Source: Posidonia oceanica
Taxonomy: Eukaryota; Streptophyta; Magnoliopsida; Alismatales; Posidoniaceae
Reading direction: 5' to 3'
Assembly: GCA_037176725.1 (NCBI GenBank)
Contig: JAZBRS010000020.1
Span: 56,448,001 to 56,512,000, forward strand
DNA length: 64,000 nt
Below the pieces are notes generated by a model that was not told where the DNA came from, searched no databases, and saw nothing but the letters and a program-made list of their open reading frames with translations. The position numbers and the translations under genes are program-made. Shown here one piece after another: positions 59,777 to 64,000 of this stretch. How positions within the stretch are numbered: position 1 is the stretch's first letter; every line of letters starts with the position of its first letter.

Positions 59777-59793
59777 AATCCGACCGTTGGATT
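59777..59793. promoter_or_regulatory. Palindromic LTR box AATCCGACCGTTGGATT in E6
   Basis: Preceded by GATATCTTCC as in the E3 LTRs (reverse complement of 29918-29944). Conserved between LTR types that differ in most other sequence. Confidence 0.5.
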
Positions 59794-59934
59794 TCCCCAA
59801 ATGAGCTGCCAGAGCGACCCCAGCGGAGCACTCTTCAGCATGGACCAATCGAATTTCAGATCAGGCTCCAGATGGCCAAGGTAAGTCCTCCTGAACTTCG
59901 GCAGCATTGTTTTGCATATCATTCGCATCGCATG

Positions 59935-60235
59935 GCTTTTGCGCACTCTTTTTTCGCTTTTTCTTGCTCCGTTTTGCGTGCAGTTCTGTTTTCTCACACC
60001 GTTTTGCGTGCCCTTTGGTTTTCTTGCTCCGTTTTGCTTAAAGCTTCGTTTTCCCGCACCGTTTTGCGTGCCCTCTCGTTTTCTCGCCCCGTTTTGCGTG
60101 CTGCTTTGTTTTCTTGCTCTGTTTTGCGCCCCTTTTCGTTTTCCTGCACTGTTTCGCGTTCTTGTTCCGTTTCTCGCATCGTTTTGCGTTCTTGCTTCGT
60201 TTCTCGCACCGTTTCTCGTGTTTTGCGCTGTTTCC
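59935..60235. repeat. 30-bp tandem repeat in E6, about 10 copies
   Basis: Units of the form GCACCGTTTTGCGTGCCCT and TCGTTTTCTTGCT, 30 bp apart, are the reverse complement of the E3 repeat on this strand, as expected for opposite element orientation. Confidence 0.88.
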
Positions 60236-60929
60236 CCCTTGCATGTCGCCCGCATTGCCTATTTTCCCCGCTGTTTTGTTTTATCGCCTGCATTTGCATA
60301 TAGGGCAGCGATGCTTACTGTCTGGAGTTCTCGCGAGCCAGGTCTCGCCCGGTTCGGAACACAGACAGTGTTGCTGAGCGCTTAGTTTGCACGTTTACCT
60401 TCTTGCATTGCTTTCCCTCACTTAGAGCACACCTTTGAGCATTTAGATAGGCATTCATTGGCACTTAGGCATTTAAAGTCTGCATTTCCCTGCGTATGCG
60501 AGCGTAAGCCTAGAAAGACTGATTCTCGGGTGTGTTGGGGGTGCCTAACACCTTCCCCACACGTAACAGGAGTCCTTATCCTCTCTTGGCCTGTAATGAC
60601 CATATTGCCCTTGTTCTAGGCACGAGTCACACCATTTGCATTCATTTGCATCTCATTTCTTCTGCATTGCCTTGCATTGCATCTTTTGCTTGGTTTTGCG
60701 TGATTATTCACGCATTTCCCCGGTTTTCCTTGTCTCCCGATCTAATAGACTTGGTGGCGACTTCGATTTTGTCTTATCTTCTTCTTTTCCTTCCTTTTTT
60801 CTCTCTTTTAAATGCTTTCGAGTTAGGTCTTCCTTCTCAGACATAGCCGCTAATAGTGAGCCTGATTCCGATCGGTGCACGCGAGCTTTGGCAACGTGCA
60901 TGGACGATCTGAACACTGGGATTACTACA

Positions 60930-60934
60930 GTTTG
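60930..60934. repeat. E6 target-site duplication, right copy (GTTTG)
   Basis: GTTTG after the terminal ACTACA of E6; identical to 55448-55452. Confidence 0.9.
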
Positions 60935-61098
60935 AAGGTTTGGTTTTAGGGAATGATAATGGTTTTGGAATGGGAGAAGATTTAGGGTTGAAGGAGGGTG
61001 AGCTACCAGACTTCAGAACCAGTTCCAGAGTGCTTCTTGAGTGCTCCCAGAGTGCTCCCAGTTGGCTGAGACCCCTTGGTTAAAATGGGGTGTCTACA

Positions 61099-61103
61099 GA
61101 CCC
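61099..61103. repeat. E3 target-site duplication, right copy (GACCC)
   Basis: GACCC directly after GGGGTGTCTACA; identical to 28033-28037. With one copy removed the E2 reading frame reads on into IKFLFQ, matching IKYHFQ in E3. Confidence 0.93.
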
Positions 61104-61714
61104 CATCAAGTTCCTCTTCCAGTAACCGACCATGGTGGGTAGATGTGTTAAGTGGCAGGTATTGTTGTCTCAATACGACATCACCTTCGTCACGCAGAGA
61201 TTCATGAAAGGTCAAGCCATGGCAGATCATCTTGCTGATTTCCCTTTGCCTGAGTACCAACCTCTCTAGATGTAGTTCCCAGACGAGGACATCCTTTTTG
61301 CAATGGAGGACTCTAATGAAAAGGACCCTGAAGACCAAGAGTAATAGTAGCTGTACTTTGATGGCGCTGTCAACAAGAAGGCCCAAGGTATAGGTGCAAT
61401 GCTGACAACGCCGCAGGGACAGATGATTCCTTTTGCGAGGAAGCTGACTTTCAAATGCACCAACAATGAAGCAGAATATGAAGAGTGCATCCTGGGATTG
61501 AAGGTCGCACTCGAGCATAAGGCGCAGAAGCTACATGTGCACGGCGATGCCATGCCAGTGATCTCTCAAGTGGCTGGCGATTGGAAGACAAAGGATCCAA
61601 AGCTTGTGCCATATCACGAACACCTGCTGAAGCTGATAGAAGAATTTGAAAGCATCCGCTTCACGTACATGAACAGAGCGAGGAACGCATATGCAGATGC
61701 ATTGGCAACCTTGG
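61104..61714 (+). pseudogene. E2 polyprotein continued: end of RNase H and second RNase H
   Basis: VGRCVKWQVLLSQYDITFVT and GQAMADHLADFPLPEYQPL continue the E2 RNase H region cut at 28037. The second RNase H follows with YFDGAVN, NNEAEYE, HGDAMPVI and AYADALATL, the DD-E-D residues all in place. Stops cluster at 61267-61275 and 61340-61350. The frame ends abruptly at 61714, where the E4 LTR begins; integrase and the 3' end of E2 are outside the window. Confidence 0.9.
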
Positions 61715-63275
61715 TGTGAACGCGCCCTTTCTCCTTTAGGGTCGGACCGGAGGGGGTCCGAAAGAGAGAGGTCTTTCACAGATAGCGACGTGACGAAGGA
61801 AAGCGAAGATAAGACAAAAAACAGAGTCGTCACCTAGTCTATTATCGGGAAGACGAGAAAAACCAAGGAAAGCATAGAAAACAAGCAGATGAATGCAATA
61901 CTATGCAAAATGTATGACTCGTGCCAAGGACGAGGGCTAAATGGTCATTGCAGGTCCAAAGAAAGGGTAAGGACTCCTATTACGTGCGGGGAAGGTGTTA
62001 GGCACCCCGACACACCCGGAATTGGTCTTTCTTGGCTTAATGCTCGCATTAGCAGGAATATCGGCAATGATTGCCTTTAACTGTACGCCCAAGGGGGCGA
62101 TAGATGCTATGCCATGCTTTAATGCCTAGATGCCATGCATGGGAAATTAAACATGCAGCCTATGTACTCAACAGTGCTGCCTGTGTTCCGAACCGGGCGA
62201 ACCCTAGTTCGTGAGAACTCCAGGTAGTAAGCATCACTACCCTAATGCAAATGCAAGCGATAAAACAAAACACCGATAAAACCACGCAATGCAAGTACGA
62301 CATGCAAAGCGGAAAGGAAACAAGGACTGAAAAGCCAAATAAAACCACACGATGCGAGTGTTAAACAGGCAAAGGGGAAAGAAGATGGATTCGATAAACC
62401 GAGTAAAAACCACATGATGCAAGCGTATGCAAAGGGAAAAGAAAACCGACGTGGAAACCACGGGAAAGCGGGTGACGTAAGGCGCAAAATCGAAAACAGG
62501 GGTTTGGCGGCATGTACAGGTGTCAAAGCATGTGTCGGAGACAGATAAATGTGGAAAGTGGCAAGCGAAATGAAATCGGTGCTTTAAAACGATGTTCAGC
62601 CAACTGTAAGTGTTGGACACGGCTATGACCTGCGTCTAATGCATCCATAGCATCCAATGCTTAAAGAAGGTGAACAGTAGAAAACATGCAATCTAGAAAA
62701 CCATGCATTCTAGATGTATGAATGCGGTGCAGATGCAATAGGGTAATGGCAGATATGCAGATCATGCAAGGCAGTCAAGGCAACAAATCAGAAATGAGTT
62801 AAGAGCAAGAGGCAAGCATAGAACTAGATTTAAACATTGTAGGGTGTTGGACGCCAAAATTCATAGCGTCCAACGTTGGACGCAAGAGGGCTCTACGTCC
62901 AACACAGGGCAAACAACGACACAGCAAAATAGCATGCAAACGATAGAGGAAACATCATGGCATACATTTAAATTGCTGTAAACAGGTTAGGACTAAGCAT
63001 GCAAACATGGATCATACAAAAAAACCAAGAAGGAAAGCGTCTGCAAAGCATGCACAGAGGAAACACAACCAGTGTGTTGGACGCAAGCACCACTTGCGTC
63101 CTATGTAGGATGCCAGCAGTAACTGCGTCCAACACAAAGGAAGGCATAGACATTTAAAACCTGCATAAAACTCAGATGGCAAGCCAAGCAAACTTGAGAA
63201 CAGTTCTATGAGGGCTAAGCGCAAATATGCAAGCATGGATTAAGCATACATGGGAAGGAAAGACATCATGCAAGC
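61715..63275 (-). mobile_element. E4: 3' LTR (outer part) of a minus-strand Tat-type element
   Basis: It starts TGTGAACGCGCCCTTTCTCC, parallel to TGTGAATGTGCCTTTCTC of E3, and continues with the shared GTCGGACCGG, AAAGAGAGAGGT, GTCACCTAGTCTATT (about 61826) and GGGGAAGGTG-TTAGGCACCCC (61988) blocks. It is cut off at 63275 by E5. The five bases before it in E2 are CTTGG; the matching duplication lies beyond the window. Its outer end faces E2, which makes this the 3' LTR. Confidence 0.82.
62846..63135. repeat. Cluster of GTTGGACGC inverted repeats in the E4 LTR
   Basis: Three perfect hairpins: 62846-62874 (GTTGGACGC and GCGTCCAAC), 62875-62903 (GTTGGACG and CGTCCAAC) and 63074-63135 (12-bp arms GTGTTGGACGCA and TGCGTCCAACAC). 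A degenerate member lies near 62612. The first two are back to back. Confidence 0.88.
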
Positions 63276-64000
63276 TGTTGACACCCCATTTTGACAGGCT
63301 GATCAATGGAATCCTTCTGGTAGCTTCTAAACCAAAACTAGATCCAAAACCACACCTTTCTCTTCATCCTTCTCTTCAAATCAAGTCCAAAACAAAACCT
63401 AGAATCACACCCACTTCCTAAACCCAAAAACCACCCAAAAACCATAAGAAACCCCATCCTTTCCAACCTAGAAGACCCTCCTAAAAACCCTTAGAATTTC
63501 AAACCAAAACCACTCCCAAAAATCCTAGAAAACCTAGGTAAAACTACCCTTTTTCTACACCCCATAACCCTTCTAAAATCCCACTTCAAACCCTAGGTTA
63601 GACACTAGAAACCCTAGGTCACACACTCACCCATTTCCACTTCATTTCCAAGCCTCTAACCCCTTCATCTCTCCAAACTATCCTTTTCTCTCTCTTGAAT
63701 TATTCTTTTCTCTCTCCTCTCTATCCTCCTTCTTATTCTCCTTCTTTTCCTCTCCTTCTCTCTCCTTTTCTTGCTTGGCAGTGGGACCCCTTGTGCATCT
63801 CTCCATCCTGTATTTTATCTATATCTTTATTCTATTTTTATCCTACCTCTTGATTTTCTAACATTTAATTTCTTTCCTCCCTCTCTTTCTTCTTTCTTTC
63901 TCCATTTCTTTCTTTTCTTCTTCACCTCTTTTTCCCTTTCCTTTTTTCCATTAAACTTTTAAAACTCTAATTGAAAAAGGAAAACAAAAAAGAAACAAAC
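63276..64000 (+). mobile_element. E5: start of a plus-strand Tat-type LTR, runs off the edge
   Basis: TGTTGACACCCCATTTTGACAGG is the intact LTR start. Downstream the words CCTAGAAAACCTAGGTAAAAC and CTTTTTCTACACC, then pyrimidine-rich CTCTCTCT and TTGCTTGGCAGTGGGACCCC, follow the same order as in E6 (55453-56000) and, reversed, in E3 (33770-34250). The preceding five bases in E4 are CAAGC. No coding sequence. Confidence 0.85.

Larger units (their letters stand above)
55453..60929 (+). mobile_element. E6: solo LTR of a Tat-type element, 5,477 bp
   Basis: It begins TATTGACACCCCATCTTGG (canonical TG changed to TA) and ends GGATTACTACA, with no internal region and a perfect 5-bp duplication: the product of LTR-LTR recombination. 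Its 3' part matches the E2 LTR end (GTGCACGCGAGCTTTGGCAACGTGCATGGACG and so on) while its middle holds the 30-bp array of E3 type, here in element sense. Its A-rich tract (56160-56900), GC-rich Pro/Ser-coding-like tract (57500-58600) and TTTTGCAT-rich tract (58620-59690) show no gene; the longest frames (up to 201 codons near 57053-58122) have no domain. Confidence 0.93.
28038..61098 (-). mobile_element. E3: giant Tat/Ogre-type LTR retrotransposon, complete
   Basis: It is bounded by matching LTRs, a 5-bp target duplication, a PBS next to the right (5') LTR and a polypurine tract next to the left (3') LTR. The span is 33,061 bp, of which 5,482 bp are the later E6 insertion with its target duplication, so the native size is about 27.6 kb. 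Order in element sense: 5' LTR, PBS, leader, gag, protease, G-patch-like linker, RT, RNase H, second RNase H, integrase, untranslated spacer, plant mobile domain ORF, repeat-rich 3' UTR, PPT, 3' LTR. The placement of the second RNase H and the tRNA-Arg primer are diagnostic of Ogre/Tat. Stops and at least two frameshifts make it non-autonomous today. Near-identity of much of the LTR pair (about 1 percent in 30000-30300, more in the tandem repeats) points to a fairly recent insertion. Confidence 0.95.
49364..61098 (-). mobile_element. E3 5' LTR, split by the solo LTR E6
   Basis: Parts 49364-55452 and 60930-61098 (one copy of GTTTG removed) join to about 6,253 bp, collinear with 28038-34277. 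The junction matches 34109 of the other LTR, where GGTTTGAAGG is uninterrupted. As the 5' LTR it would carry the element promoter, read leftwards from 61098. The TATA box cannot be assigned with confidence. E6 sits only 169 bp inside its start. Confidence 0.95.

Overview
The window is nuclear DNA from a flowering plant with a large, repeat-rich genome. The evidence is Ty3/gypsy elements of the Tat/Ogre type (tRNA-Arg primer site, a second RNase H between RT and integrase, plant mobile domain ORF), a plant L1-type LINE ORF1 with a DUF4283-like domain and zinc knuckle, and a long satellite array. The species cannot be named from the sequence. I found no host gene, tRNA or rRNA that I can support. 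The window is satellite plus nested retrotransposons.

Layout. (1) 1-9402 is an array of about 122 copies of a 77-bp satellite. (2) E1, a minus-strand Tat-type element, borders the satellite: its 3' LTR (9403-16478) carries its own tandem repeats and a LINE insertion (13677-16329), followed by its polypurine tract and 3' untranslated end (16479-17410). (3) E2, a plus-strand element, interrupts E1. It has a 2.7-kb LTR (17411-20096), PBS, leader, gag, protease, RT and the start of RNase H up to 28037, and resumes at 61104-61714. (4) E3, a minus-strand giant element (28038-61098), sits inside the RNase H region of E2, with a perfect 5-bp target duplication (GACCC). E3 has two LTRs of about 6.24 kb and a 15.1-kb interior with PBS, gag, protease, RT, two RNase H domains, integrase, a plant mobile domain ORF and a repeat-rich 3' UTR. 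(5) E6, a 5.5-kb plus-strand solo LTR (55453-60929, target duplication GTTTG), sits in the 5' LTR of E3. (6) E4, a minus-strand LTR (61715-63275), cuts E2 again, and E5, a plus-strand LTR starting at 63276, cuts E4 and leaves the window.

Insertion order follows from the nesting: satellite, E1, E2, then E3 and E4 (order between them not decided), then E6 in E3 and E5 in E4. Without E6, E3 would be about 27.6 kb, very large for a plant LTR retrotransposon. The coding regions of E2 and E3 are both broken. Most of the stop codons I compared lie where the other copy has a Gln or Arg codon, the pattern expected from C-to-T decay of methylated cytosines.

The most interesting link is between the satellite and the retrotransposons. 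The 3' UTR of E3 holds two decayed 79-bp units, and one further fragment, that resemble the reverse complement of the 77-bp satellite. This suggests the satellite was born from the 3' UTR of a related element. A second array in the E3 3' UTR (33/65 bp) and the satellite itself both consist of short perfect hairpins.
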